DNA from: Sphingomonas sp. ERG5 | GTDB taxonomy: Bacteria > Pseudomonadota > Alphaproteobacteria > Sphingomonadales > Sphingomonadaceae | Direction of reading: 5' to 3' | Length of the DNA: 64,000 nt | NCBI RefSeq assembly: GCF_000803065.1 | Contig: NZ_JSXI01000056.1 | Location: 46,475 to 110,474 of the forward strand | Shown here: positions 27,101-36,287 of the stretch, piece by piece | Position numbering within the stretch: position 1 is the stretch's first letter | Layout of the letters: each line of letters opens with the position of its first letter | The notes under the pieces: model-generated | Database searches by the model: none | The model's input: the letters and a program-made list of their open reading frames with translations, nothing else | What the model was told of the DNA's origin: nothing | Translations under genes and position numbers: made by a program

Positions 27101-27459
27101 ATTATTTCGGCTCGATCGCCGACTGGATGCGTCAGCGCCTTGCCGGCTTGCGGCCGGGCCGGCCCGGTTATGCCAGCGTGCTGGTCCGGCCGGAAATCCC
27201 CGCCGGTCTCGCCTCGGCCGGCGCGACGATGGACACGATCCGCGGCCGCGCCTCGGCCGGGTGGAAGGTCGATCAGGGCGTATTGACGCTCAGCGTCGAG
27301 GTGCCCGCCAACACCACGGGTGAAATCTGGGTCCCGCTGCGCTTCGGGGCGGTGCGGAAAGCCGCAAATGGTGCGACACTGCTGCGCACGACCACTGGCT
27401 TTGCGGTCTATTCGGTCGCAGCCGGGCGTCATGTCTTCGAGGCGGGAGCGAGCCAATGA
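24142..27459 (+). CDS. Alpha-L-rhamnosidase, GH78
   Basis: 1105 residues from a GTG at 24142, chosen because GAGGAG sits seven bases upstream and an export signal (YGLPALFVLCVALTGATGRAS) follows. The domain order is an N-terminal fibronectin-like module (RVEYSAAPLGLDEGAPRLAWHAP), the rhamnosidase N domain with LYVAGAGWPRLSLNGQVIG and GYTAYDKRVLYQTYDV, the catalytic (alpha/alpha)6 barrel with DTPTLEKNGWTGDAQ, and a C-terminal beta domain (GYASVLVRPEIP). It removes terminal rhamnose from glycosides in the periplasm. It heads a seven-gene operon, and rhamnose catabolism genes follow. Confidence 0.93.
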   Translation: MRRQPAYRVARGNPHITGGRRYGLPALFVLCVALTGATGRASTPANVPDALRVEYSAAPLGLDEGAPRLAWHAPVARQTAYRIRVGESAAALASDRVLWDSGKVASANNVQIAYAGPALDSGKRYVWQVQVWDQDGKASGWSAPGWWEMGLLKPADWTAQWIAGPKRTDHDWRDFTFTSELTLTGKSVDLLFRAQPIGKTYGEAYVWTLARTDKGPALIAQVRHYPGGTSSAVKVTELKRVALPATALRDGRHIVSITAKGDRLTTALDGVTVDTLTDASVTHGTVGFTARDPAAAIVHRVSVTGAAPFDTRFAGNDNAFTGGDVTRDGLVVPGGVPKVDIVLPIEAPAPLVRRAFTLPAKAIARARLYVAGAGWPRLSLNGQVIGVSAMASGYTAYDKRVLYQTYDVTAALRPGANAIGAELGRGWYGLTDPNEWYWQQAPWHGDPAVRAQLQIDFTDGSSQRIATDASWRTASGPTLADSIYRGERYDARVHPGGWDKPGFADRRWAPARIVDGPTGALVAANVEPIAPVADLKPITIKQVRPGTWVLDYGRIIAGWPALRVTGPRGQTVSMLSSERVGDDGLVIPAAGLIDTQLQTDRYTLAGGREERWEPRFGYRGFRYVQLDGFPGTPGPDALTARIAHSAVAATGDFQSSNALLMQIDAAAIATIRNNMHGFQTDTPTLEKNGWTGDAQASAGAAARSLDVARVWTKWLGDFRDAQSAKGEIPEIVPATPLYGYENSPGWNMIWGPTPPWDVATMILPWELYTTYGDARILERMHDAQARLVDYTGGWFKAPDYRREGFELSEWSPPGPADFTNERGGGIDAVASAYYFLEADLLAKSSAVIGKQADAARYGKLAAAIRDAYNRRYWDDAARQYRTTDAKGVAGAPTQIQNVLPLAFGMAPDGAQQQVADVIAADVGKNGLRTGVYATRYLLEILSDYGHADLAYKVATRTDEPSWGWWIRNGHGTMFESWSLQSRSRDHHYFGSIADWMRQRLAGLRPGRPGYASVLVRPEIPAGLASAGATMDTIRGRASAGWKVDQGVLTLSVEVPANTTGEIWVPLRFGAVRKAANGATLLRTTTGFAVYSVAAGRHVFEAGASQ

Positions 27460-28997
27460 GTATTTACGGCATGTATAAGCGCGGGCTCGCTGCCCTGCTG
27501 GCCTCGTGTCTGGCGGTCGCCGCACAGGCGCAGACTCCCGGCGCGCCGACGGCGGTGATCGACACCGGCACGCTTCAGGGCGCCAACGCCAATGGTGTCG
27601 CCGTGTTTCGCGGCATTCCCTATGCCGCCCCGCCGGTCGGCGATCTGCGCTGGCGCGCGCCGCAGCCGGTAGCGAAATGGACCGGTCCGCGTGACGCGAC
27701 CAAATTCGCCAATGATTGCCCGCAGACCTGGATGCCCGGCGATGTCGCGATGAGCGGCCAGCCGATGAGCGAAGATTGCCTCTACGCCAATGTCTGGACG
27801 GCAAAAGCCGGCAAACAGGGGAAAGCCCTTCCCGTCATGGTGTGGATCCATGGCGGCGGCTTCGTCAACGGATCGGGCGCTTCGCCGCCCTATGATGGCA
27901 CGGCGCTGGCGAAACGCGGCGTGGTGGTGGTCAATTTCACTTACCGCATCGGTCGGCTCGGCTTTTTCGCGCACCCGGCGCTGACCGCCGAAGCGAAGGG
28001 CGCCCCGACCGGCAATTGGGGCCTGATGGATCAGATCGCCGCGCTCAACTGGGTCAAGCGCAACATCGCGGCGTTCGGCGGCGATCCGGCACAAGTGACG
28101 ATCTTCGGTGAATCCGCCGGCGGCGCATCGGTCAACCGGCTGATGGCCTCGCCGCGTGCGCGCGGCCTGTTCGTGCGCGGTATCGCCTCTTCGGGCGGCG
28201 GCCGCGACAAATGGCCCGACCTTGCCATGGCGGAGGCCAAGGGCGTCGCCTTCGCCAAATCGGCCGGGGCGGGCGATGATGTCGCGTCGCTCCGGGCGCT
28301 GCCGACCGATGTCGTGCGCGGCAAGATCGGCTTGCTCAACAATGAAGAGGCGACATTCTCCGGCGGGATCACTGACGGCCAGATCGTTACTGACAGCGTC
28401 GATGCGATCTTCGCCGCGGGCAAGGAAGCGCCGGTCGCTTATATCACTGGCGCGAACAGCGATGAGCTCGGCTTCCTGCCGGCGCCGTTCAAGGGGCCGG
28501 CCACCGCCGGCATCATCAAGCCGCTCGGCGATGTCAGTGCGCTGCGGGCCGCTTATGGCGCGTCGTTCGACGACCGCATTGCCGGCGACACGGTGTTCAT
28601 CGAACCATCGCTTGCGCTGGCGAAGCGCCATGCCGCGAACGGCAATCCGACCTGGGTCTATCGCTTCGGTTATGTGCCGGAGGCGAAGCGTGCCGAACTG
28701 AAGGGCGCGCCGCATGCGTCCGACGTCAGCTTTGTGTTCGACACGCTCGATGCGCTGAAGCCCGCGCCCAGCGCCGCCGATCGCGCCGCAGCGGCGCAGG
28801 TTTCGACCTATTGGAGCGATTTCGCCCGGACCGGCGACCCCAATCGCAAGGGCGCGCCGCGCTGGGATCGCTATACCGCCAGGACGCCGGTCGCGCTGCA
28901 GATCGGCAATACCGACACCGCCACGCGTCCGGCCGCCGATGCCGGTCTGGATGCGCTGGCGAAACTTCGTGATGCTTCCGCTGGAGAGAAAAAATGA
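27456..28997 (+). CDS. Type-B carboxylesterase
   Basis: 513 residues, overlapping the rhamnosidase stop by 4 bp. It has a signal peptide (LAALLASCLAVAAQAQT), the N-terminal block GVAVFRGIPYAAPPVGDLRWRAP, the Cys pair region NDCPQTW and SEDCLYANVW, the nucleophile GESAGGASV, the acid in GANSDELGF and the His in GAPHASDVSFVF. All catalytic residues are in place. It may cleave acyl or aryl esters on the glycosides processed by its neighbours. Confidence 0.92.
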   Translation: MSIYGMYKRGLAALLASCLAVAAQAQTPGAPTAVIDTGTLQGANANGVAVFRGIPYAAPPVGDLRWRAPQPVAKWTGPRDATKFANDCPQTWMPGDVAMSGQPMSEDCLYANVWTAKAGKQGKALPVMVWIHGGGFVNGSGASPPYDGTALAKRGVVVVNFTYRIGRLGFFAHPALTAEAKGAPTGNWGLMDQIAALNWVKRNIAAFGGDPAQVTIFGESAGGASVNRLMASPRARGLFVRGIASSGGGRDKWPDLAMAEAKGVAFAKSAGAGDDVASLRALPTDVVRGKIGLLNNEEATFSGGITDGQIVTDSVDAIFAAGKEAPVAYITGANSDELGFLPAPFKGPATAGIIKPLGDVSALRAAYGASFDDRIAGDTVFIEPSLALAKRHAANGNPTWVYRFGYVPEAKRAELKGAPHASDVSFVFDTLDALKPAPSAADRAAAAQVSTYWSDFARTGDPNRKGAPRWDRYTARTPVALQIGNTDTATRPAADAGLDALAKLRDASAGEKK

Positions 28998-29920
28998 TGC
29001 GCCGTTCAATGCGCCGATCGATCCTGGGCGGGGCCATCGCACTTGGCCTGGCCGCGACCTGGAGCCTGGCCGCCTGCGCAAGCGCCGGCACGCCGACCAC
29101 CATCGACAAGAAAGTGATCCCGCTCTGGCCCAAGGGCGCGCCGGGCAGCCTGCCTGACATGCCGGCTGAGGTCACCGAATTGCGGGCGTCCAATCCGGGC
29201 ACGATCATGCGCAATGTCACCGTGCCGGGGCTGCTGGTCTATCCGGCCGACCCGAAGATCGCCAATGGCACGGCTATGATCGTCGCGCCCGGCGGCGGCT
29301 TTCATCTGCTCAGCATCGAGAATGAAGGCATCGCGGTCGCCAAATGGCTCAACAGCCTGGGCGTGACCGTGATCGTGCTGAAATACCGGCTGATCGCGAC
29401 CGGTGACGATGTGCAGACCGCGCTGATCGGCCGGCTGATCAACCGCTCGGCGATGATGCGCGCGGTCAACCCGCTCCAGCCTTTGGTCACCGCCGATGGC
29501 GAACAGGCGGTGCGCTATGTGCGGGGCCATGCGAAGGAGCTGAAGATCAAGCCGAACCGGGTCGGCCTGATGGGCTTTTCCGCCGGCGGCGCGGTCTCGG
29601 TCTGGACGACGCTGGCCAATCATGCCGATAGCCGGCCCGATTTCCTGGTGACGATCTATCCCGGGCTGATTGCGGGTCATGCGGCGGTGCCGGCCAATGC
29701 GCCGCCCCTGTTCGACCTGGTCGCCGATGACGATCCGATCGTCCGGCCCGAGGCCGAGGAACTGCAACAGGCATGGAAAGCGGCGGGCGCGGACGCGACC
29801 TATGTCACCGTGCCGACCGGCGGCCATGGCTTCGGCATGGCCAAGACCGGCAAGGCGTCCGATGTCTGGCCCGAACGGCTGCAGCAATGGCTCGATGCGA
29901 AAGGATACCTCCGCAAATGA
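28994..29920 (+). CDS. Alpha/beta-hydrolase lipoprotein (acetylxylan-esterase-like)
   Basis: 308 residues with a lipobox-type signal (GLAATWSLAACAS). The catalytic Ser is in GFSAGGAV, the Asp in ADDDPIV and the His in GGHGFGM; the oxyanion region is APGGGFHLLS. This resembles the bacterial deacetylases often linked to xylan or pectin genes. Its start overlaps the previous gene by 4 bp and its end overlaps the next by 4 bp. Confidence 0.88.
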   Translation: MMRRSMRRSILGGAIALGLAATWSLAACASAGTPTTIDKKVIPLWPKGAPGSLPDMPAEVTELRASNPGTIMRNVTVPGLLVYPADPKIANGTAMIVAPGGGFHLLSIENEGIAVAKWLNSLGVTVIVLKYRLIATGDDVQTALIGRLINRSAMMRAVNPLQPLVTADGEQAVRYVRGHAKELKIKPNRVGLMGFSAGGAVSVWTTLANHADSRPDFLVTIYPGLIAGHAAVPANAPPLFDLVADDDPIVRPEAEELQQAWKAAGADATYVTVPTGGHGFGMAKTGKASDVWPERLQQWLDAKGYLRK

Positions 29921-31518
29921 CCTCCAGATTGAGCCCCGGACTGGGCATCGCGCTGCTTGGCGGCGCGGCCATGGGCATGGCCGCCGTCGCCGTCCTGGCC
30001 CCGGTCGAAAGCGTCCGCGCGGCGCCAGCCGGCTCGTGCGAGTCGCTCACCGGGCTGGCGATCAAGGACGGCAAGATCGACAGCGCCGTGATGGTCAAGC
30101 AAGGTGAATCGATCAACACCGAAACCGGCAAGCCCGGCCTGCCCGCGCCGGCCCCGTTCTGCCGCGTCCATGCGGTGTTGAAACCCACGCCGCGATCGGA
30201 GGTCAAGATCGAGGTCTGGCTGCCTGAAAGCACGGTCTGGAACGGCAAGCTGCTCGGTGCCGGCAATGGCGGTTATGGCGGAACGCTGACCTTGCCGGCG
30301 CTGACCATGCGCACCGGCCTGGTCCGGGGCTATGCCGCGACGGGCAGCGACATGGGGCATCTCAGCAACGACGTCGACGCGAAATGGGCGCTGAACGAGC
30401 CCGAGAAGATCGTCGATTTCGGTCACCGCGCCAACCATCTCGCGGCACTTCTCGCCAAGCAGGTGGTCGCGTCCTATTATCCGAAACCGCTTGCCGCGGC
30501 GTATTTCCATGGCTGTTCCGATGGCGGCCGCGAAGCGCTGAATGAGGCGCAGCGCTACCCGACCGATTATGACGCGGTCATCGCGGGCGCGCCGGCCAAT
30601 CCCTGGACTCGGTTGATGGTCGGTTTCATGGCCGATCATCAGGCCGCGTTCGGCAAGCCCGAATCGATCATCCCCAATGCCAAGCTGAAGCTGCTGCAGA
30701 CCGCCGCGCTGGCGAAATGCGATGCGGCGGACGGCGTCACCGACAATGTCATCGACGATCCCCGCAAGTGCAAATTCGATCCCGCCGTCCTGCAATGCAA
30801 AGCGGGTGACGGCGCGGATTGCCTGACCGCACCGCAAGTCGAAACGGCGCGCGCGCTGTACCGCGGTCCGGTCGATGCGAAGGGCAAGTCGATCTTGCCC
30901 GGCTATATGCCCGGCGCCGAAGCAGTGCCCGGCACCTGGGACCTGTGGCTGACCGGCACGAACGCGCAGCATGGGCGCTTCGGCACCGAATTCTACCGCT
31001 ACATGGTTCATTCGAAGCCCGACTGGCAGCCGACGGATTATGATCCGATCGCCGATCCCAAGCTGGCGGCGAAGAAGTTCGCCGGCATTCTCGATGGCGG
31101 CACCGATCTCAGCGCCTTCTACAAGCGCGGCGGCAAGCTGATCCTCTATCATGGCTGGTACGACGCCGCGATCCCGCCGGAGAACACGATCGACTATTTC
31201 AACACGCTGCAACGCGCGCAGCGTCAGGCAGCGTCCTCGACCCGGCTGTTCATGGTGCCGGGCATGTCGCATTGCCTGGGCGGGCCGGGCGCCACCGGCT
31301 TCGATCCGCTGGCTGCGCTCGATCAATGGCGGCAGGGCGGCCCCGCGCCGGAGCGGATCATCGCGACTCGCTACGACAACCCGCTGTTCGCCTATTTCGG
31401 CTTGCCGGCCAAGGCGCTCGGCACCCGTCCGCTGTGCGCCTATCCCAAGGTCGCGCGCTGGAAGGGGACGGGGTCGACCGACGATGCGGCCAATTTCGAC
31501 TGCGTCGCGCCAAGCTGA
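29917..31518 (+). CDS. Tannase / feruloyl esterase family protein
   Basis: 533 residues from the ATG at 29917 that overlaps the previous stop; the longer frame starting at 29773 lies inside the previous gene. There is a signal peptide (LGIALLGGAAMGMAAVAVLAP). Family blocks are NGKLLGAGNGGYGG, the nucleophile GCSDGGREAL, the Asp in GWYDAAIPPENT and the His in PGMSHCLGGPG, plus the Ca-site-like Cys pairs. It hydrolyses esters of phenolic acids (gallate, ferulate) with sugars. Confidence 0.92.
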   Translation: MTSRLSPGLGIALLGGAAMGMAAVAVLAPVESVRAAPAGSCESLTGLAIKDGKIDSAVMVKQGESINTETGKPGLPAPAPFCRVHAVLKPTPRSEVKIEVWLPESTVWNGKLLGAGNGGYGGTLTLPALTMRTGLVRGYAATGSDMGHLSNDVDAKWALNEPEKIVDFGHRANHLAALLAKQVVASYYPKPLAAAYFHGCSDGGREALNEAQRYPTDYDAVIAGAPANPWTRLMVGFMADHQAAFGKPESIIPNAKLKLLQTAALAKCDAADGVTDNVIDDPRKCKFDPAVLQCKAGDGADCLTAPQVETARALYRGPVDAKGKSILPGYMPGAEAVPGTWDLWLTGTNAQHGRFGTEFYRYMVHSKPDWQPTDYDPIADPKLAAKKFAGILDGGTDLSAFYKRGGKLILYHGWYDAAIPPENTIDYFNTLQRAQRQAASSTRLFMVPGMSHCLGGPGATGFDPLAALDQWRQGGPAPERIIATRYDNPLFAYFGLPAKALGTRPLCAYPKVARWKGTGSTDDAANFDCVAPS

Positions 31519-31525
31519 GGTCTGC

Positions 31526-33238
31526 ATGTCGTCATCCCCGTCCGTACCGCTTGCCCTTGCTCATGTCCGGGGCGCCGATGCACCGCCGCTGATCGACCAT
31601 ACGATCGGCACGGCGCTGGCGCTTGCCGCTGAACGCTGGGGCGATCGCGATGCCCTGGTCTCGGTCGCGCAAGGCATACGCTGGAGCTTTGCCGAATTGC
31701 TCGAGCGCGCCGATGCGCTTGCGGCGGGCCTGCTCGCGCTGGGCATGGCGCGTGGCGACCGCATCGGTATCTGGGCGCCCAATTGCGCGGAATGGACGCT
31801 GACTCAATTCGCCGCGGCGCGCGCCGGGCTGATTCTGGTCACGATCAACCCGGCCTACCGCGTCGAGGAAGCCGGCTTCACCATCGCCAAGGTCGGGCTG
31901 CGCGCATTGATCGTCGCGGCCGAGTTCAAGACCAGCGACTATGTCGGCATGGTCGAGACGCTGTGTCCGGAACTGCCCGCCGCGGCGCCCGGGCGCTTGC
32001 ACGCGCGGACGCTGTCGAGCCTGGCGATCGTCGCCAAGATCGGTGGCGAGGCGCGCGCCGGCTGGCTCGATTTCGACGCGATCCCCGGGCATGCCATTCC
32101 CGCCGATCGTGAACAGCTGGCGCGGATCGGCGCGTCGCTCGACGCCCGCGATGCGATCAACATCCAGTTCACCAGCGGCACCACCGGCTTGCCCAAGGGC
32201 GCCACGCTGTCGCACCGCAATATCCTCAACAATGGCTATTTCGTCGGCAGCGCGATGGGGCTGGGGCCGGAGGATCGCATCTGCATCCCGGTGCCGCTCT
32301 ATCACTGCTTCGGCATGGTGATGGGCAATCTGGCGAGCATCACTTTGGGCGCGACCATGGTCTATCCCGGCCCTGCTTTCGATCCCGTAGCGGTATTGCG
32401 CACGATCGAGGCTGAGCGCTGCACGGCCTTGTACGGCGTGCCGACGATGTTCATCGCCGAGCTCGCCGAACTCGATCGCACGCCGGCCGATCTGTCGTCG
32501 CTGCGCACCGGCTGCATGGCGGGGGCAAGCTGCCCCGAATCGGTGATGCGCCAGGTGATCGAACGGATGAACATGCGCGACGTCACGATCGCCTATGGCA
32601 TGACCGAGACCAGTCCGGTCAGTTTCCAGACCGCGATGAGCGATGGTCTGGATGCGCGCGTCGGCACGATCGGGCGAGTCCAGCCGCATCTCGAATGCAA
32701 GCTGATCGATGAGGCGGGTGACATCGTCGCGGCGGGCGAAACCGGCGAGCTGTGCACGCGCGGCTATTCGGTGATGCTTGGCTATTGGGACGATGCCGAA
32801 CGCACCGCCGATGTGCTCGATGCTGATGGCTGGATGCACAGCGGCGATCTCGCGGTGATCGACGCCGCTGGCTATGGCCGCATCGTTGGCCGGCTGAAGG
32901 ACATGGTGATCCGCGGCGGCGAGAATATCTCGCCGCGCGAGATCGAGGAGTTTCTCTATCGCCATCCCGCGATCGAGGATGTGACCGTGGTCGGCGTTCC
33001 CGATGCGCGCATGGGCGAGGAGCTTTGCGCCTGGATCCGGTTGCGCCCCGATACGGTGGGCGACGAAGAAGCGATCCGTGCCTTTTGCCGCGACCGCATC
33101 GCGCACTACAAGATTCCGCGCCATATCCGCTTCGTCGACGCGTTTCCGACGACCGTGACCGGCAAGATCCAGAAATATCTCATCCGCGCGGCGATGGTCG
33201 CCGAGCTCTCCCCATCCCAGCAAAAGGACGTCTCATGA
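31526..33238 (+). CDS. Acyl-CoA synthetase (AMP-binding, FadD-like)
   Basis: 570 residues from the ATG at 31526, seven bases after the tannase stop. Adenylation motifs are intact: FTSGTTGLPKGATLSHRN (P-loop), YGMTETSPVS, then GWMHSGDLAVID and VIRGGENISPREIEEFL, with the C-terminal lysine in TVTGKIQKYLIR. It has no signal peptide and so is cytoplasmic. Within this operon it could activate a phenolic or fatty acid released by the esterases; the exact acid is not visible from sequence. Confidence 0.9.
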   Translation: MSSSPSVPLALAHVRGADAPPLIDHTIGTALALAAERWGDRDALVSVAQGIRWSFAELLERADALAAGLLALGMARGDRIGIWAPNCAEWTLTQFAAARAGLILVTINPAYRVEEAGFTIAKVGLRALIVAAEFKTSDYVGMVETLCPELPAAAPGRLHARTLSSLAIVAKIGGEARAGWLDFDAIPGHAIPADREQLARIGASLDARDAINIQFTSGTTGLPKGATLSHRNILNNGYFVGSAMGLGPEDRICIPVPLYHCFGMVMGNLASITLGATMVYPGPAFDPVAVLRTIEAERCTALYGVPTMFIAELAELDRTPADLSSLRTGCMAGASCPESVMRQVIERMNMRDVTIAYGMTETSPVSFQTAMSDGLDARVGTIGRVQPHLECKLIDEAGDIVAAGETGELCTRGYSVMLGYWDDAERTADVLDADGWMHSGDLAVIDAAGYGRIVGRLKDMVIRGGENISPREIEEFLYRHPAIEDVTVVGVPDARMGEELCAWIRLRPDTVGDEEAIRAFCRDRIAHYKIPRHIRFVDAFPTTVTGKIQKYLIRAAMVAELSPSQQKDVS

Positions 33239-33555
33239 AATACGCCATCGCCCTGATCGCGCTCTCGATCGCCACCGCCGCCACTGCCCAGATTGCCCCG
33301 GCTCCTGCGACGCCCGCAGCGCCCGCGACCCCGGCAGCCGGCGCGAAGTTCACGCTCGATACGCCGCTTGCCGATCTCGTTGCCGATCCGGCGGCCAAGG
33401 CCGTGCTCGACAAGGATTTGCCTGGCCTGACCACGCTCGAAGGGTTCGATTCCTTCAAGGGCGCCAGCCTCAACCAGGTCGTGCCTTTCTCGAACGGCGC
33501 GCTGACCCCTGAGAAGCTGGCACAGGTTGCCGCCGATCTCGCGGCGATCAAATGA
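33235..33555 (+). CDS. Small exported protein associated with GH3 enzyme
   Basis: 106 residues, overlapping both neighbours by 4 bp. A signal peptide (MKYAIALIALSIATAATAQ) and a Pro/Ala linker lead into a compact domain of about 65 residues: TLDTPLADLVADPAAKAVLDKDLPGLT, then a segment ending AQVAADLAAIK. Short proteins with this pattern are found beside beta-glucosidase genes in sphingomonads and Caulobacter. Function unknown; it may be an accessory factor of the GH3 enzyme. Confidence 0.8.
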   Translation: MKYAIALIALSIATAATAQIAPAPATPAAPATPAAGAKFTLDTPLADLVADPAAKAVLDKDLPGLTTLEGFDSFKGASLNQVVPFSNGALTPEKLAQVAADLAAIK

Positions 33556-36113
33556 CCGACAGAATGACCGTATTTCGTTTCTCGTCGCGGGCGGCATTGC
33601 TTGCCGCCTGCGCGCTGTTCGCCCTGCCCGCCATTGCCGAAGACAGGGTGCTGTATCTCAATCCCGCCGCGCCGGTCGAGGCGCGCGTCGACGATCTCCT
33701 GTCCCGGCTGACACTGGAGGAAAAGGTCTCGCTGATGGGCGGCGCGACCGGCATGACCGGGCAGGCCGTGCCGCGCCTCGGCATTCCGGAGGTCAAGATG
33801 ACCGATGGACCGACCGGCGTGCGCTCGCCCGAAGGCAAGCCCGCCACCGTCTTCCCGGTCGGCGTGGCGATCGCCGCGACCTGGAATCCGGCGCTGGCGC
33901 AGCAGGTCGGCGGCGCGATCGCCGAGGAAGCGCGCGGTTATGGCGCGTCGGTGCTGCTCGCGCCGACCGTCAACATCGTGCGCACCCCGCGCTGGGGGCG
34001 CAATTTCGAGACCTATTCTGAGGATCCCTGGCTGACCAGCCGGATGGCGCTCGGCTATGTCCGTGGCGTGCAGGACAAGGGCGTGGGCGTCTCGATCAAG
34101 CATTTCGCCGCCAACAACCAGGAAACCAATCGCTTCTTCACCAACTCCGCGGTCGATGAACGGACCATGCGCGAGCTGTATCTGCCTGCCTTCGAAACGG
34201 TGGTGAAGACGCTCGATCCCTGGTCGGTGATGGCATCGTACAATAAGCTCAACGGCACCTATGCGGGTGAAAATCCCTGGCTGCTGACTGAGGTGCTGAA
34301 AAAGGAATGGGGCTTCAAGGGCTTCGTCGTCTCGGATTGGGGCGCGACGCATACCACGGCGCCGGCGATCAATGCCGGGCTCGACCTGGAGATGCCGGGT
34401 CCGCCGCAGCATTTCGGCGACAAATTGCTTGCCGCCGTCAAGGCGGGCGACGTGACTCTGGCGCAAATCGATGAAACCGCACGGCGCATGGTGCGCCTGA
34501 TCATCCGCAGCGGCGTGGTCGATGGCACGGCCGGCGCCAACGGCATTGTCGGCGGGCCGGCGCATGGCGCGATCGCGCAGCGCGCCGCCGAAGAGGCGAT
34601 CGTGCTGCTCAAGAACAGCGGCGTGCTCCCGCTCGATCCGTCGATCCGGACGCTGGCGGTGATCGGCCCCAATGCGGCCAAGGCACGCATCCAGGGCGGC
34701 GGCAGTTCCGCGGTCCAGCCGTTCGACGCCATCGCCACGCCGCTCGACGCGTTGCGCGCGGCCTTGCCCGGCGTGACGATCGTCTATCAGCCCGGCGTCG
34801 ATAGCGAGGAAGTGCCGCCGGCGGCCGAAGCGGCGATGTTCAGCCCCGATGCCGGCCGCGGCAAGCCGGGTCTCACGCAAAGCTATTATGCGGCGGCGGA
34901 CCAGTCGGGCGCGCCCGTCGCCACTGACGTGGCCACCGCGTTCCTCAAGCGGATCAGCGGTAATGTCGCCGGCCCGCAATCGGCCAATTATCTGTCGCTG
35001 CGCTGGGAAGGGCTGTTCTGGGCGCCGGTGTCGGGCCGCTACGAATTCAGCATTCGCGGCACCGGCAAGGGCATTTTGCAGTTCGACGGCAAGACGCTGA
35101 TCGACAAATCGACGCCTGCGGTCCCCGACAATCGGGACGTGATCGGCTTTCCGGTCGGGCGCCGCACCGTTTCGGTCGAGCTCGAAGCGGGTAAATCCTA
35201 CCCGATCCGGCTCGACTATTCGAACGGCAAGTCGATCTATGAATCGCTGAACTTCGGCGTGCGCGTGCCGCGGCCGTCGCTCGATGCCGCGGTCGCCGCC
35301 GCCAAATCGGCGGATGCCGCGATCGTCATCGTCGGTTCGAACAGCCTGACCGAAGGCGAGGGTTATGACCGCAGCTCGATCGACTTGCCCGGCGATCAGG
35401 ACAAGCTCGTCTCGGCGGTCGCCGCCGCCAACGGCAAGACCGTGGTGGTCGTCAACGCCGGCGCGGCGATGACCATGAAGTGGAAGGACGAGGTGCCGGC
35501 GATCGTCGACATGTGGCTGACCGGCCAGTCCGGCCCGGCCGCGCTGGCGGGCATCCTCACCGGCAAGGTCAATCCCTCGGGCCGCTTGCCGGTCACCTTC
35601 CCGGCAAGCGATGCCGATGACGTGATCAAGGTCGATGCGGGGACCAGCACTTATGCCGAAGGCTTGCTGGTCGGCTATCGCAGCTTCGACGCGCGCGGGG
35701 TGAAGCCGCTCTTCGCCTTCGGGCATGGCCTGTCCTATACCAGCTTCGCTTATGGCAAGGCGGTTGCGCCGCTGCGGCTCAAGGCCGGCGGTGCGGCGAA
35801 GGTCACGCTCGACGTGCGCAACACCGGCAAGCGCGACGGCATGGAGGTGGTGCAGCTCTACGTCGCACCGGTCGATCGCGCCGCGACCGAGCCGGTCAAG
35901 CAGCTCAAGGCCTTCACCAAAATCGCGATCCCGGCGGGCGGCATGAAGAGCATCGCGCTGCCGCTCGATCCGCGCGCCTTCGCGTCCTATGATGTGGCGG
36001 CCAAGGCATGGATGGTGCGGCCGGGCCGTTACCGGCTGATGATCGGCGCGGCGTCCGACGACATCCGCGCGGTGAAGGAGATCGAGATCAGCGGCACCGC
36101 ACGGGTGCCCTGA
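33552..36113 (+). CDS. Beta-glucosidase, GH3 with PA14 domain
   Basis: 853 residues with a signal peptide (SRAALLAACALFALPAIAED). The GH3 N domain has the nucleophile in GFVVSDWGAT and substrate residues in KHFAANNQE. The C-terminal GH3 domain (VLLKNSGVLPL) is interrupted by a PA14 insert (about 435-575, YEFSIRGTGKGILQFDGKTLID), and a fibronectin-III-like end follows (RNTGKRDGMEVVQLYV). It likely removes glucose or similar sugars after rhamnose is cut. It is the last gene of the seven-gene operon. Confidence 0.94.
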   Translation: MTDRMTVFRFSSRAALLAACALFALPAIAEDRVLYLNPAAPVEARVDDLLSRLTLEEKVSLMGGATGMTGQAVPRLGIPEVKMTDGPTGVRSPEGKPATVFPVGVAIAATWNPALAQQVGGAIAEEARGYGASVLLAPTVNIVRTPRWGRNFETYSEDPWLTSRMALGYVRGVQDKGVGVSIKHFAANNQETNRFFTNSAVDERTMRELYLPAFETVVKTLDPWSVMASYNKLNGTYAGENPWLLTEVLKKEWGFKGFVVSDWGATHTTAPAINAGLDLEMPGPPQHFGDKLLAAVKAGDVTLAQIDETARRMVRLIIRSGVVDGTAGANGIVGGPAHGAIAQRAAEEAIVLLKNSGVLPLDPSIRTLAVIGPNAAKARIQGGGSSAVQPFDAIATPLDALRAALPGVTIVYQPGVDSEEVPPAAEAAMFSPDAGRGKPGLTQSYYAAADQSGAPVATDVATAFLKRISGNVAGPQSANYLSLRWEGLFWAPVSGRYEFSIRGTGKGILQFDGKTLIDKSTPAVPDNRDVIGFPVGRRTVSVELEAGKSYPIRLDYSNGKSIYESLNFGVRVPRPSLDAAVAAAKSADAAIVIVGSNSLTEGEGYDRSSIDLPGDQDKLVSAVAAANGKTVVVVNAGAAMTMKWKDEVPAIVDMWLTGQSGPAALAGILTGKVNPSGRLPVTFPASDADDVIKVDAGTSTYAEGLLVGYRSFDARGVKPLFAFGHGLSYTSFAYGKAVAPLRLKAGGAAKVTLDVRNTGKRDGMEVVQLYVAPVDRAATEPVKQLKAFTKIAIPAGGMKSIALPLDPRAFASYDVAAKAWMVRPGRYRLMIGAASDDIRAVKEIEISGTARVP

Positions 36114-36137
36114 TCGCCGTCGGAGTATAGCCCTGAG

Positions 36138-36178
36138 CGGGATTGCCTATCCCGTTCGGGCTGAGCTTGTCGAAGCCC
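36138..36178. repeat. Hairpin and REP-like sequence after the GH3 operon
   Basis: CGGGAT-TGCCT-ATCCCG (36138-36154) is a small hairpin, and directly after it GTTCGGGCTGAGCTTGTCGA begins (36154 on), the same unit as in the inverted repeat near 61.5 kb. A TTTTTT run lies at 36180-36186. Together they may end the operon transcript. The rest of the 174 bp up to rhaR shows nothing else. Confidence 0.6.
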
Positions 36179-36287
36179 CGTTTTTTCTTGCCACGAAAGA
36201 GCGGCCCCTTCGACTACCTGCCAAGGCGGGCGCTCGGGACAGGCTGCGACATGTTCGGCGCGAATGGAAGGGGTGGGTCGATATCCC

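Noticed and set aside
33180..35726. Long minus-strand open frame (848 codons)
   Set aside because: It is antisense to the GH3 gene, whose domains and catalytic residues are intact.
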